In this document: one piece after another, positions 16,387 through 24,873 of the stretch
How the letters are laid out: the number at the start of each line of letters is the position of its first letter
Numbering within the stretch: the first letter of the stretch is position 1
NCBI GenBank assembly: GCA_050179135.1
Contig: JBFXFK010000065.1
Coordinates: 1-25,433 of the forward strand
Direction: 5' to 3'
Origin: UBA4064 sp050179135
GTDB taxonomy: Bacteria; Desulfobacterota; Desulfobacteria; Desulfobacterales; Desulfatirhabdiaceae
Length of the DNA: 25,433 nucleotides
Program-made: the position numbers and the translations under genes
Notes under the pieces: generated by a model
Databases searched by the model: none
What the model was told of the DNA's origin: nothing
What the model saw: only the letters and a program-made list of their open reading frames with translations

Positions 16387-16478
16387 ACCACTTTGACGCC
16401 GACCAGCAGATACTGGTTCTGATTCTGGCGGTCATCATTCTGGGAACCGTGCTGGGCCGCATGCTGACAGGAGGTTGA
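16383..16478 (+). CDS. Tiny putative membrane protein (31 residues)
   Basis: ATG 16383 overlaps the racemase stop codon, then a 31-residue frame reads NHFDADQQILVLILAVIILG followed by TVLGRMLTGG: a polar start, one strongly hydrophobic helix and a basic end. This layout suits a single-span small membrane protein made by translational coupling. No family is recognised. It ends 13 bp before the convergent dehydratase gene. A chance ORF cannot be excluded. Confidence 0.4.
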   Translation: MNHFDADQQILVLILAVIILGTVLGRMLTGG

Positions 16479-16491
16479 ACCCTTGCCCGGT

Positions 16492-17553
16492 TCAGCCCCC
16501 TTTCCCTTCGTAATGCGTTTCGATCCATTTCAGATACTGACCGCTTCGGACATGTGACACCCATTCCTGATGATCCTGGTACCACTGGATGGTTTTCCGG
16601 ATGCCGCTTTCAAAGGATTCCAGCGGTGTCCAGCCCAACTCGTTTTCCAGTTTGCAGCAGTCAATGGCATAGCGCTGATCATGTCCTGGCCGGTCTTTCA
16701 CAAAGGTGATCAGATCCCGCCGGGACTGACCGGAATCACACGACAGTGTGGCATCCAGAAGATCACAGATGGTCTGGACCACATTCAGGTTGGCGATTTC
16801 ACACCGGCCCCCGACATTATAGGTTTCGCCCCTTTTCCCCTGTTTCATGATCAGCCAGATGGCGGCGCAGTGATCAACCACGTACAGCCAGTCTCTTACG
16901 TTCAGGCCGTTTCCGTAAACCGGAAGGCATTTCCCATCCATCGCATTCAGAATCATCAGCGGAATCAACTTTTCCGGAAACTGGTACGGGCCGTAATTGT
17001 TGGAGCAGTTGGACAGGGTCACCGGCATTCCATATGTCCGGTGATAGGCCATGACCAGATGATCGGACGCGGCCTTGGAAGCGGAATACGGACTGCTGGG
17101 ATTGTAGGGGGTGGACTCGACAAAAAAACCATCCGCACCCAGTGAGCCATACACTTCGTCCGTACTGATATGATGAAACAGTTTCAGTTGATCCTGATAC
17201 TTCCGGGAAATTTCCAGCAGCGTGAATGTGCCCATGATATTGGTCCGGATGAAATCGTCCGGCCCCACAATGGATCGATCCACATGGGATTCAGCGGCAA
17301 AATGACAAACCGCATCGATGTTGTAGTGCTGAAATGCGGCCTCAACGGCTTTTGCATCGCAGATATCCGATTTGACAAACACATACCGGTTTGAATACGC
17401 CTGATCAATGCCATCCAGATTTTCCGGATTTCCCGCATAGGTCAGGCAGTCCATATTGACAACCCGACCATCAAAATCCGGCTGTGCCAGCAGATATCGA
17501 ATGAAATTGGACCCGATGAATCCGCTCCCACCGGTGACCAGGATATTTTTCAT
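16492..17553 (-). CDS. rfbB: dTDP-glucose 4,6-dehydratase
   Basis: This 353-residue extended short-chain dehydrogenase converts dTDP-glucose to dTDP-4-keto-6-deoxyglucose, the second step to dTDP-rhamnose and related surface sugars. Seen are the NAD-binding GGSGFIGSN (8-16), HFAAESHVDRS (about 84-94), the catalytic STDEVYG (130-136, with T131, D132, E133) and YSASK (Y156, K160), followed by NNYGPYQFPEKLIPL, all hallmarks of RmlB. The ATG at 17553 follows AGGGAGG on the - strand; a longer frame to 17607 adds 18 residues without family similarity. The usual partners rmlA, rmlC and rmlD are not in the window, so it is detached here from a sugar operon. Confidence 0.93.
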   Translation of the reverse strand: MKNILVTGGSGFIGSNFIRYLLAQPDFDGRVVNMDCLTYAGNPENLDGIDQAYSNRYVFVKSDICDAKAVEAAFQHYNIDAVCHFAAESHVDRSIVGPDDFIRTNIMGTFTLLEISRKYQDQLKLFHHISTDEVYGSLGADGFFVESTPYNPSSPYSASKAASDHLVMAYHRTYGMPVTLSNCSNNYGPYQFPEKLIPLMILNAMDGKCLPVYGNGLNVRDWLYVVDHCAAIWLIMKQGKRGETYNVGGRCEIANLNVVQTICDLLDATLSCDSGQSRRDLITFVKDRPGHDQRYAIDCCKLENELGWTPLESFESGIRKTIQWYQDHQEWVSHVRSGQYLKWIETHYEGKGG

Positions 17554-17836
17554 AAAACCTCCCTGAAGCTTGAAATCGTAAATCGTGAAAAGGAAAGAGA
17601 ATCGCAATTCTCATTTTTTAAAATTTAAAATCAACTGATTGATTTTAAATAAAAAAATCAAAAACTAAAGTTTTCGTTCAGGTACCCGCCAGGCATTTCT
17701 CCGGCCAGAATTTCAAAAGTGACAAATCATAATCGAAAGCGGCAGATATTGAAAGTGCTTTGTGCATCCACCCATCCGCCATAAAACAAGAAAATAGGGT
17801 TGAACATATTCATGAGGTAATGGTATTAAACGCTTT
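17554..17836. other. AT-rich spacer upstream of rfbB with two dyads
   Basis: No gene is seen. GAGAAT-CGCA-ATTCTC (17597-17612) is a perfect operator-like dyad about 45 bp upstream of the rfbB start. Next to it ATTTAAAATCAA (17623-17634) pairs perfectly with TTGATTTTAAAT (17639-17650) over a 4-nt loop and is flanked by T- and A-runs, so it could act as a terminator or as an AT-rich regulatory dyad. Which protein would bind is unknown. Confidence 0.4.
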
Positions 17837-17944
17837 TATAGACTTTCAGAAAAATAATTTCGCTGCGTTATCGGTCGGGAATGGCCGAGAAAAGGCCAAT
17901 TCCCTCCCTGCTGCCTTGCGAAATTAATTTTCTGAAAGTCTATA
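17837..17944. mobile_element. MITE-like 108-bp hairpin element
   Basis: Terminal arms 17837-17863 and 17918-17944 (27 bp each, beginning TATAGACTTTCAG) are inverted copies with one mismatch. The interior is also partly self-complementary: CGGGAATGGCC pairs with GGCCAATTCCC around a GAGAAAA loop, so the whole element folds into one long hairpin. Such non-coding, terminally repeated units are typical of miniature elements moved by another transposase; TA ends would suit an IS630/Tc1-type insertion at TA. No ORF is inside. It lies 45 bp before selA and may sit in its leader. Confidence 0.6.
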
Positions 17945-17989
17945 ATTCATCATGGGTTATTCATCATTCATCATTCACAACTGGTTGTT

Positions 17990-19417
17990 ATGCCCCTTAC
18001 ATCCGAACAGCAAAATCTGCTGAAACAGCTTCCGGCCGTGGAACGGTTGCTGGAACTGGCAGAAGCAGACCCGTTTTTTACAGACATTCCCCGGAGCGTC
18101 CGGCTTCGGGCCATCCGGATGACCATCGATGCCGCCCGCCAATCCATTCTGAATCCGTCGGACATGCCGTCCGGCAGCCGGTTGATGGATGCCAGCCTGA
18201 TGGAACAGGTGAAAGATCACGCACGGGTTTTGACCCGGTTCAATCTCAGGCGAACCATCAACGGCACCGGTATCATCATTCACACCAATTTGGGCCGATC
18301 CATTCTGGCCAAATCGGTTATGGATCATCTGTGCACAACCGCCTGCTGTTATTCAAATCTGGAATTCGATCTGGCCAAGGGAAAACGCGGTTCCCGGTAC
18401 AGTGCGGTCGAGGATATCCTGTGTGAAATCAGCGGCTCGGAATCCGCAATGGTGGTCAACAACAATGCGGCTGCGGTTCTGCTGTGCCTGGACACAGCCG
18501 CCAGGGAAAAAGAGGTCATCGTATCCCGCGGAGAGCTGATCGAAATCGGCGGTTCCTTTCGCATTCCCGATGTCATGACCCGAAGCGGCGCCATCCTGAA
18601 AGAGGTGGGCGCCACCAACCGGACCCATCTGCGGGATTATGAATCGGCCATTCGGGAACAGACCGGACTGCTTCTCAAGGTCCATACCAGCAATTACAGA
18701 ATCATGGGCTTTACATCGGGCGTGTCCCTGACCGATATGGTGTCGCTGGGCCGGCGTCATGGCATTCCGGTAATGGAAGATCTGGGCAGTGGCACCTTTA
18801 TCGATTTTTCGGCTTATGGTCTGGTTCATGAGCCAACGGTTCAGGAATCTGTTTCCAGTGGCGCCGATCTTGTCACGTTCAGCGGCGACAAGCTGCTGGG
18901 GGGCCCCCAGGCCGGCATCATTCTGGGGAAAAAACACCTGATCGACCAAATAAAAAAAAATCCGCTCACCCGGGCGCTTCGAATCGACAAGATGACGCTG
19001 GCGGCCCTGGAAGGCACGCTTCGGCTTTACCGGAACCCGGAAAAGGCGGTTGAAACCATCCCCACCCTTCGCATGTTGACCCAACCGGTTGAACAGATAT
19101 CCGAACGGGCAGAAAACCTCTTTTCCCTCCTGTCCCGGATTCCGGATTCCCGCATCGACATCCGGGTGATGGATATATTCTCCCAGGCGGGCGGCGGGTC
19201 CCTGCCGCTTCTGGACATTCCGTCGGTCGGGATCGGTTTTGCCATCGCGGGGTTATCCGCCGCCGGCATTGAACGCTTCATGCGGCATCAGTCAATTCCA
19301 ATTATCGGCCGGATTGAAGCGGATCGGTTCATTCTGGACATTCGAACACTGATGGATGATGAATATCCCATCATTGCTTCTGCCGTTACAGATCTGTTAA
19401 GGACATTGTCCCAATGA
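17990..19417 (+). CDS. selA: L-seryl-tRNA(Sec) selenium transferase
   Basis: This 475-residue PLP enzyme converts seryl-tRNA(Sec) to selenocysteinyl-tRNA(Sec) with selenophosphate, so the organism should make selenoproteins. Seen are the N-terminal RQLP-like start (LLKQLPAVERLLE), RTINGTGIIIHTNLGRS (about 88-104), VNNNAAAVLL and the PLP-lysine motif FSGDKLLGGPQAG with K301, close to the position known for E. coli SelA. Length is normal. It opens a run of six + strand genes, and the next ORF starts inside its stop codon (ATGA). selB and the selC tRNA are not in the window. Upstream lies a MITE-like hairpin rather than a clear promoter. Confidence 0.95.
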   Translation: MPLTSEQQNLLKQLPAVERLLELAEADPFFTDIPRSVRLRAIRMTIDAARQSILNPSDMPSGSRLMDASLMEQVKDHARVLTRFNLRRTINGTGIIIHTNLGRSILAKSVMDHLCTTACCYSNLEFDLAKGKRGSRYSAVEDILCEISGSESAMVVNNNAAAVLLCLDTAAREKEVIVSRGELIEIGGSFRIPDVMTRSGAILKEVGATNRTHLRDYESAIREQTGLLLKVHTSNYRIMGFTSGVSLTDMVSLGRRHGIPVMEDLGSGTFIDFSAYGLVHEPTVQESVSSGADLVTFSGDKLLGGPQAGIILGKKHLIDQIKKNPLTRALRIDKMTLAALEGTLRLYRNPEKAVETIPTLRMLTQPVEQISERAENLFSLLSRIPDSRIDIRVMDIFSQAGGGSLPLLDIPSVGIGFAIAGLSAAGIERFMRHQSIPIIGRIEADRFILDIRTLMDDEYPIIASAVTDLLRTLSQ

Positions 19418-20799
19418 AAATGACTCAGTGCGCCACCCCATGCCGGATTGCAGACCGGTGTGACAGTGATCCGTTTTTTCTCTTTACGCCATCCCATCAG
19501 TCAGCGGATCATCCTGTCAGTGACAGAATAACCCGATATCTGTCGAAATCATCTCCCCCGAACGGACTATCGGAAAAAGCCCTGGCCTTTACGACTGACA
19601 GGATGCCGCTGGATACCGCGATTTCGACGCTGTTGTCCGGGGACCGGTTTCATGAACGGGTTGCCGAATTTATCCAATCGGTTGACAGCTTTGGTGTGCT
19701 GATGATCCGGCCGGTCACTCGGCAAACCGGGTTCAGCCCGGGAAACAGCCATGACCTTCATTTGTTTTTGCAGAAGGCCGCCGATGGATATTCGCCGGTA
19801 TGGGGTCTGTTTGACGCGATGACGGTTTGTGGCCTTTTTCCAAATCTGATGGAGTCGGGCTGTCATGACCTGATGCAGTCAATCCGGGACAACCTGAAGC
19901 TCTCCATGAATCTGACGGTCTCCATGGGTGCGTCGTTTTTCCCCACAAGCGACTTCAGCCGTCACGACACCCTGAGCCATGCCTTGAAAGCCCTGAATCA
20001 TGCATTATTATTGGGGCCGGACTGCGACCAGTTTCTGGATGCACTTTCCCTGAATATCAGCGGGGATGTGCTGTATCAGCAGGGAGATATTACCGGCGCA
20101 ATTCAGGAGTTTGAAAAGGCCCTGATTCTGGACCCCGAAAATGTCAATGTCCTGAACAGTCTGGGTGTCTGTTTTGGTGTAAACAAAGCATATGATGTTG
20201 CCCTGAAATACTTTGATATGGCATTGACCCATAACCCCGAAGAGGTCATGGCCATCTACAACAAGGGGGTTGTGAATCTGCTGGCCGGAAACCTGCCGGA
20301 AGCAGAGGCCTGTTTCACGGCCGCAGAACCGCTGGGAAACGATATATTTGAAGTGATGTTTCAGGCCGGAAAGCTGCATTTGACCCTTGGCAATCCCCAA
20401 AAGGCTTGGCCGTGTCTGGAGCGGGCGGTTCAATTGAAACCGGAGGCCGGAGAGGCGCTTCGCGTTCTGGGCCAGAGCCTCATGGCGCTGGGGATGAATC
20501 CGGACGCCATCACGGCGTTTACCCGTGCGATAAAGAAAAATCCGTTTGATGCGGAATCGCTGTCTGCATTGGGACATTTATATGATATAACCGGTGAAAA
20601 TTCAGAAATTGCCAGTGTGTTCTGCAGCAAAAGTGTGGACATCGCCCCACAAAACGGATTGTACCGGTTCCGGCTGGGACGCATTCATCTTGGCCAGAAC
20701 CGGCTGGATGAGGCGATGAAAGAATTCCGGATTGCCAGTCAACTGGGTTATGATTGTGCGGCATGGATTCAGCAGATTGTCGATATTCGAAATCAATAA
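19414..20799 (+). CDS. TPR protein with a relic GGDEF-like N-terminal region
   Basis: This 461-residue protein has two parts. Residues about 85-205 look like a decayed GGDEF/nucleotide-cyclase fold: FGVLMIRPV as an early strand, LTVSMGASFFP (167-177) matching the SxGxAxxP strand, and a following helix ALKALNHALLLG. No GGDEF signature remains, so it should not make cyclic di-GMP. Residues about 213-455 are six or so tetratricopeptide repeats (for example GDITGAIQEFEKALILDPEN). TPRs bind other proteins. Its start overlaps the selA stop, so it is translated with SelA. A role in selenoprotein or tetrapyrrole synthesis is only a guess from position. Confidence 0.75.
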   Translation: MKMTQCATPCRIADRCDSDPFFLFTPSHQSADHPVSDRITRYLSKSSPPNGLSEKALAFTTDRMPLDTAISTLLSGDRFHERVAEFIQSVDSFGVLMIRPVTRQTGFSPGNSHDLHLFLQKAADGYSPVWGLFDAMTVCGLFPNLMESGCHDLMQSIRDNLKLSMNLTVSMGASFFPTSDFSRHDTLSHALKALNHALLLGPDCDQFLDALSLNISGDVLYQQGDITGAIQEFEKALILDPENVNVLNSLGVCFGVNKAYDVALKYFDMALTHNPEEVMAIYNKGVVNLLAGNLPEAEACFTAAEPLGNDIFEVMFQAGKLHLTLGNPQKAWPCLERAVQLKPEAGEALRVLGQSLMALGMNPDAITAFTRAIKKNPFDAESLSALGHLYDITGENSEIASVFCSKSVDIAPQNGLYRFRLGRIHLGQNRLDEAMKEFRIASQLGYDCAAWIQQIVDIRNQ

Positions 20800-20813
20800 A
20801 GGAGATCAATTCA

Positions 20814-21047
20814 ATGCCAATATATGAATATCATTGCAACACCTGCGAACAGAATTTTGAACACCTGGTATTTCGCAGCCAGGAGCCGGACTGCTGCCCG
20901 GCGTGCAGCAGTTCACAAATTGTCCGGAAAATGTCCATCTGCGGATTTGTCAGCAAAGGGGGCGCCGGAGAACCTGTCAAAACAGCCGCTTCGTCGTCAT
21001 CCTGTGGTGGATGCAGCGCCAGCAGTTGCGCGGGGTGCGGACACTGA
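20814..21047 (+). CDS. FmdB-family zinc-ribbon protein
   Basis: This 77-residue protein starts MPIYEYHCNTCEQNFEHLV, the standard FmdB opening, with zinc ligands C8-C11 and C28-C31 and a second cysteine-rich, serine/glycine-rich tail (SCGGCSASSCAGCGH). FmdB proteins are small putative regulators of unproven role. AAAGGAG at 20797-20803 is its ribosome site. Its TGA overlaps the hemC ATG (TGATG), so the two are translationally coupled. Confidence 0.9.
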   Translation: MPIYEYHCNTCEQNFEHLVFRSQEPDCCPACSSSQIVRKMSICGFVSKGGAGEPVKTAASSSSCGGCSASSCAGCGH

Positions 21048-21991
21048 TGGCACATACCATTCGAGTCGGCACACGGGGCAGCCAGTTGGCGCTCTGGCAG
21101 GCCAACTGGGTGAAATCCGAACTGGAATCCCGTCATGCAGACCTTGGTGTCGAACTGGTCATCATCAAGACCAAAGGCGACAAGATTCTGGATGTGCCGC
21201 TGGCCCGTGTAGGCGGCAAGGGTCTGTTTGTCAAGGAGATTGAAGATCAACTGATCGGCGGCCAAATCGATATCGCGGTTCACAGCATGAAGGATATGCC
21301 GGCGGATATTCCGGACGGGTTGTGCATCGGCGCGGTTCCGGTGCGGGAAAACCCCTGTGATGTGCTGATTTCCAAAAATAAAACGCCGCTCGATGGCCTG
21401 AAGCCCCATGCGGTTGTCGGCACCAGCAGCCTGAGACGGGCAGCCCAACTGATTCATCTGCGGCCGGATCTTGCCATTGTGTCCCTGCGGGGAAATCTGG
21501 ACACCCGGATTCGAAAACTGGAATCCGGGGACATGGATGCCATTATCGTGGCGGCCGCCGGCGTTCTCCGTCTGGGACTCGGCAGCCATATCAGCCAGTA
21601 CCTGACCGCAGAACATATGCTTCCGGCCGTGGGCCAGGGGGCGTTGTGCATCGAAATCCGGGAAAATGACCCACTGACCGCGACCCGGATTCAGCCGCTG
21701 AACCATGAGGCCACCCGCATCACCGTGCTGGGAGAACGCGCATTTTTGAACCGGCTGGAAGGGGGGTGTCAGGTTCCGATTGCGGCGTTTGGACAAATTG
21801 AAAACACAACCTTCATTCTGGACGGTCTGGTGGCCTCCCTGGATGGAAAACAGATGATCCGCAAACGCGCATCCGGCCCGGCCCTGTCAGCCGGATCGAT
21901 CGGCGTGGAATTGGCGGAAACGCTTCTGGCGCAGGGTGCGGATCGCATATTGAAAGAATTGAAAGACCATGCAGACTCAGTCAACGGGTAA
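21047..21991 (+). CDS. hemC: Porphobilinogen deaminase (hydroxymethylbilane synthase)
   Basis: This 314-residue enzyme joins four porphobilinogen units into hydroxymethylbilane, the precursor of uroporphyrinogen III. Seen are the start IRVGTRGSQLALWQ, IDIAVHSMKDMPAD with the catalytic aspartate, VGTSSLRRAAQL and LRGNLDTRIRKL with the substrate-binding arginines, and the dipyrromethane cofactor cysteine C241 in EGGCQVPIAAF. ATG 21047 overlaps the previous stop; a longer frame from 20903 is only the antisense-free overlap with fmdB and lacks family similarity. The next gene begins 23 bp before its end. Confidence 0.96.
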   Translation: MAHTIRVGTRGSQLALWQANWVKSELESRHADLGVELVIIKTKGDKILDVPLARVGGKGLFVKEIEDQLIGGQIDIAVHSMKDMPADIPDGLCIGAVPVRENPCDVLISKNKTPLDGLKPHAVVGTSSLRRAAQLIHLRPDLAIVSLRGNLDTRIRKLESGDMDAIIVAAAGVLRLGLGSHISQYLTAEHMLPAVGQGALCIEIRENDPLTATRIQPLNHEATRITVLGERAFLNRLEGGCQVPIAAFGQIENTTFILDGLVASLDGKQMIRKRASGPALSAGSIGVELAETLLAQGADRILKELKDHADSVNG

Positions 21992-23501
21992 GGTTTATCT
22001 GGTGGGCGCAGGGCCCGGAGATCCGGGCCTGATCACATTGAAGGGCATCGAATGTCTGAAAGCCGCGGATGTGGTGATTTATGATTATCTGGCATCCCCG
22101 CAACTGCTGGGGTATGTTTCCCCGAAAGCCGAGAGCATATATGTCGGCAAAAAAGGCGGCGATCACACGTTGCCCCAGCAGGAAATCAATCAGTTGATTC
22201 TGGAAAAAGCCAGATCGGGTCTGATTGTGACCCGGCTGAAAGGCGGAGATCCCTTTATTTTTGGCCGGGGAGGCGAAGAAGCGGAACTTTTGATCGAACA
22301 CGGCATTCCGGTCGAGATCGTGCCCGGTGTGACATCGGCCGTTGCGGCCCCGGCGTACGCCGGCATCCCCCTGACCCATCGGGATTACACCGCAACCGTG
22401 GCGTTTGTCACCGGCCACGAGGACCCCACCAAGGCCGAATCCAAAATTGACTGGCCATCTCTGGCACAGGGCATTGGCACCCTGGTGTTTTTTATGGGGG
22501 TCAAAAATCTGCCGAATATCGTCGGCAATCTGATGAAATACGGCAAACCGGAGCATACGCCCGTTGCCCTGATTCAGTGGGGAACCACATACCGCCAGAA
22601 AACCGTCACCGGAACGCTTGCCACCATTGTTGACGCGGTCAGGGTATCGGGTATCGGTTCACCCTCCATCATTGTGGTTGGCGAGGTGGTGGGGCTTCGG
22701 AACAAGCTGAAATGGTTTGAAGACCGTCCCCTGATGGGAAAAACCGTGGTTGTCACCCGGGCCCGGGAGCAGGCCAGTGATCTGGTTTTTCAACTTTCCG
22801 GGCTGGGCGCCAACTGCATCGAATTTCCGGTTATTACCATATCCCCTCCCGAAGACTGGATCGAAATGGACCGGGCCATCGATAATTTGCCAACATATGA
22901 CTGGCTGATTTTCACCAGTGTCAACGGCGTAAAGTTCTTCTTTGACAGGCTGTTTGAAAAGGGGCTGGATTCCCGCAGTCTGGGCCGGATTCAGACCGCG
23001 GTCATCGGCCCGGCAACGGCGGAAAAGCTCCTGGGTTATGGTGTCAAAAGTGACATCGTGCCGGAGAGCTTTCGGGCGGAATCCATTATCGAAGCCTTTT
23101 CCAATCAACCGGTTGCCGGAAAACGGATTCTGTTGCCGCGCGCCGGGGAAGCACGGAGCATACTGCCCGAAGAACTGACCCGGATGGGCGCACAGGTGGA
23201 TGATATTGCGGCCTATCATACCCACAGCACCCGGCAGGATGCCGGACACCTCATTTCCCTTCTTGAAAATCATCAGGTCGATATCATCACATTCACCAGT
23301 TCATCCACGGTTCAGAATTTTCTGGCGATGCTCCCGCCGGATCGCACCCACGCACTTCTCGATTCTGTCACACTGGCCAGTATCGGACCCATTACAACCG
23401 CGACAGCAGAAAAAAAAGGGCTGACGGTTCATGTCACCGCATCGGTTTATACGATTCCCGGATTATGTCAGGCCATTGTCGATCATGGAGGCAAGTCATG
23501 A
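21969..23501 (+). CDS. cobA-hemD: Fused uroporphyrinogen-III C-methyltransferase / uroporphyrinogen-III synthase
   Basis: This 510-residue fusion carries out two neighbouring steps. Residues 1-245 are the SAM-dependent methylase (CobA/SUMT) making precorrin-2: VGAGPGDPGL (12-21), KGGDPFIFGRGGEE (91-104) and PGVTSAVAAPAYAGIPLTHR. Residues about 258-510 are the HemD-type synthase that closes hydroxymethylbilane to uroporphyrinogen III, with MGKTVVVTRAREQA at its start, WLIFTSVNGVKFFF and the late IITFTSSSTVQNFL. The fusion is common in anaerobes that use precorrin-2 for siroheme, cobalamin and the alternative heme route. The start codon overlaps hemC by 23 bp. Confidence 0.95.
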   Translation: MQTQSTGKVYLVGAGPGDPGLITLKGIECLKAADVVIYDYLASPQLLGYVSPKAESIYVGKKGGDHTLPQQEINQLILEKARSGLIVTRLKGGDPFIFGRGGEEAELLIEHGIPVEIVPGVTSAVAAPAYAGIPLTHRDYTATVAFVTGHEDPTKAESKIDWPSLAQGIGTLVFFMGVKNLPNIVGNLMKYGKPEHTPVALIQWGTTYRQKTVTGTLATIVDAVRVSGIGSPSIIVVGEVVGLRNKLKWFEDRPLMGKTVVVTRAREQASDLVFQLSGLGANCIEFPVITISPPEDWIEMDRAIDNLPTYDWLIFTSVNGVKFFFDRLFEKGLDSRSLGRIQTAVIGPATAEKLLGYGVKSDIVPESFRAESIIEAFSNQPVAGKRILLPRAGEARSILPEELTRMGAQVDDIAAYHTHSTRQDAGHLISLLENHQVDIITFTSSSTVQNFLAMLPPDRTHALLDSVTLASIGPITTATAEKKGLTVHVTASVYTIPGLCQAIVDHGGKS

Positions 23502-23516
23502 TGCAGGGGGCGATGG

Positions 23517-24503
23517 ATGAAACTGATTGATCCCCATCAACGGAAACTGAGTTATCTGAGAATTTCCATCACCGACCGGTGCAATCTGCGGTGCATGTAC
23601 TGTCAGCCCGGAAAATTGTCTCCCAAACTGAATCATGAGGATATTCTGAGTTATGAAGAACTCCTGCACATCGTAAAAATCGGCGTTGATCTGGGAATTG
23701 ACAAGGTCCGGGTGACCGGTGGCGAACCACTGGTCCGGAAAGGTGTGTACGGCTTTTTGGAGAAACTGGTTCGGTTTCCGGGTATCCGGGATGTTTCCCT
23801 GACAACAAACGGTGTACTGCTGAAGCATCATGCCAAAGAAATCCGGGATGCCGGCATCCGGCGGATCAATATCAGCCTGGACACCCTGAAGCCGGAGCGG
23901 TTTAAAACCATTACCGGACTGGATGTATTTCAGAAGGTATGGGACGGTATTCAGGCTGTTGCCGAACTGGGCTTTTCTCCCATCAAGATCAATACCGTGG
24001 CCATGAGAGGTGTCAATGATGATGAACTGGTGGATATCGCCCGATTATCCCTGACCCTGCCGTTTCATTTCCGGTTCATTGAATATATGCCGATTGGATC
24101 AGATGCCGAAAATGCCGCAACCCCTCTGCTGACACCTGAAATTCAGGCCTGCCTGACACAGGCGATTGGCCCACTGGAGCCGATTCAGAATGGTTGCCTG
24201 GATGGGCCGGCCCGGCGCTTCCGATTTGCGGACGCCATTGGGGAAATCGGCTTTATCAGCGCCATGAGCCATCATTTTTGTGGCACATGCAACCGGCTGA
24301 GGCTGACAGCCAGCGGTCAGCTTCGATCCTGTCTGCTTTCCGATCATCAGGACGATATCAAAACACCTCTCAGAAATGGGGCAACCGACCAGGAAATTGC
24401 CGATATCTTTCGCGAATCCGTGCGTCACAAGGCAATGGCGCATACGCTGTCTTCCTCGCCGACTTCCCGGGTTGACAGCCGGATGGCTGCTATTGGCGGG
24501 TAG
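23517..24503 (+). CDS. moaA: GTP 3',8-cyclase (molybdenum cofactor synthesis protein A)
   Basis: This 328-residue radical SAM enzyme makes the first intermediate of molybdopterin from GTP. The N-terminal cluster motif is CNLRCMYC (C22, C26, C29), TGGEPLVRKG follows, and the C-terminal cluster ligands are C255, C258 and C272 in FCGTCNRLRLTASGQLRSC. The protein ends in the di-glycine IGG that is functionally important in MoaA. Length is normal and nothing is missing. It lies 15 bp after cobA-hemD and closes the run. Molybdenum or tungsten enzymes are expected in the host. Confidence 0.95.
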   Translation: MKLIDPHQRKLSYLRISITDRCNLRCMYCQPGKLSPKLNHEDILSYEELLHIVKIGVDLGIDKVRVTGGEPLVRKGVYGFLEKLVRFPGIRDVSLTTNGVLLKHHAKEIRDAGIRRINISLDTLKPERFKTITGLDVFQKVWDGIQAVAELGFSPIKINTVAMRGVNDDELVDIARLSLTLPFHFRFIEYMPIGSDAENAATPLLTPEIQACLTQAIGPLEPIQNGCLDGPARRFRFADAIGEIGFISAMSHHFCGTCNRLRLTASGQLRSCLLSDHQDDIKTPLRNGATDQEIADIFRESVRHKAMAHTLSSSPTSRVDSRMAAIGG

Positions 24504-24515
24504 AATCCTTGTCTG

Positions 24516-24547
24516 AAAAGCGATCGTTCTCGCGATAAAACGCTTTT
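24516..24547 (+). terminator. Possible terminator after moaA
   Basis: AAAAGCG (24516-24522) pairs with CGCTTTT (24541-24547), with an inner ATCG/CGAT pairing. It stands 12 bp after the moaA stop. The T-run is only four bases and sits within the stem, so strength is doubtful. Confidence 0.35.
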
Positions 24548-24585
24548 GATCGGTTTGATTACCCCCATCGATGAAAAGGGATTAA

Positions 24586-24613
24586 GGCTGAAGACTGAAG
24601 ACTGAAGGCTGAA
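24586..24613 (+). repeat. Four tandem 7-bp repeats (GRCTGAA)
   Basis: GGCTGAA, GACTGAA, GACTGAA and GGCTGAA follow one another without gaps. This is a short heptamer microsatellite in non-coding DNA with no evident function; a copy-number-variable tract is possible. Confidence 0.7.
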
Positions 24614-24659
24614 GGAACGGCATACCGCATTCAGTCAGGTAGGCCAAACTACCGGCCAA

Positions 24660-24734
24660 CCTGACCTACCGGTCACCAGCGATTTCAGCGGGACGCGGGT
24701 AGGTCAGGGTGCCGCGGCTTTTTGCGGCTCCCTG
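24660..24734. repeat. Nested inverted repeats
   Basis: CCTGACCTACC (24660-24670) is the perfect complement of GGTAGGTCAGG (24698-24708); another CAGGTAGG lies at 24635-24642. CAGGGTGCCGC (24705-24715) pairs with GCGGCTCCCTG (24724-24734) with one mismatch over a T-rich loop. The two stems share bases, so they could be alternative structures or a degraded extragenic palindrome. Confidence 0.5.
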
Positions 24735-24873
24735 ACACCATGCTGAAGGTGCCGCATTCAGGCAAAGCAGCAGCCGGACGGCCATGCGACCTGGCAGCTT
24801 CCCGATACGCACGACTCAAATCTCAATACGGAATGTATTTTCAATGCGTTGCCGATGCCGAAAGGAGTGCGCC

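Larger units (their letters stand above)
24504..24873. other. 370-bp repeat-rich spacer
   Basis: No coding frame is supported. It begins with a terminator-like stem, then heptamer repeats and several inverted repeats, and ends with the ribosome site AAAGGAG of the next gene. No convincing promoter could be placed. Confidence 0.5.

Noticed and set aside
16570..17145. 191-codon + strand frame opposite rfbB
   Set aside because: It is antisense to conserved RmlB motifs and shows no protein-like features of its own.
20831..21796. 321-codon open frame on the - strand
   Set aside because: It lies opposite fmdB and hemC, which are both clearly real; its product has no recognisable domain and it is a codon-bias shadow.
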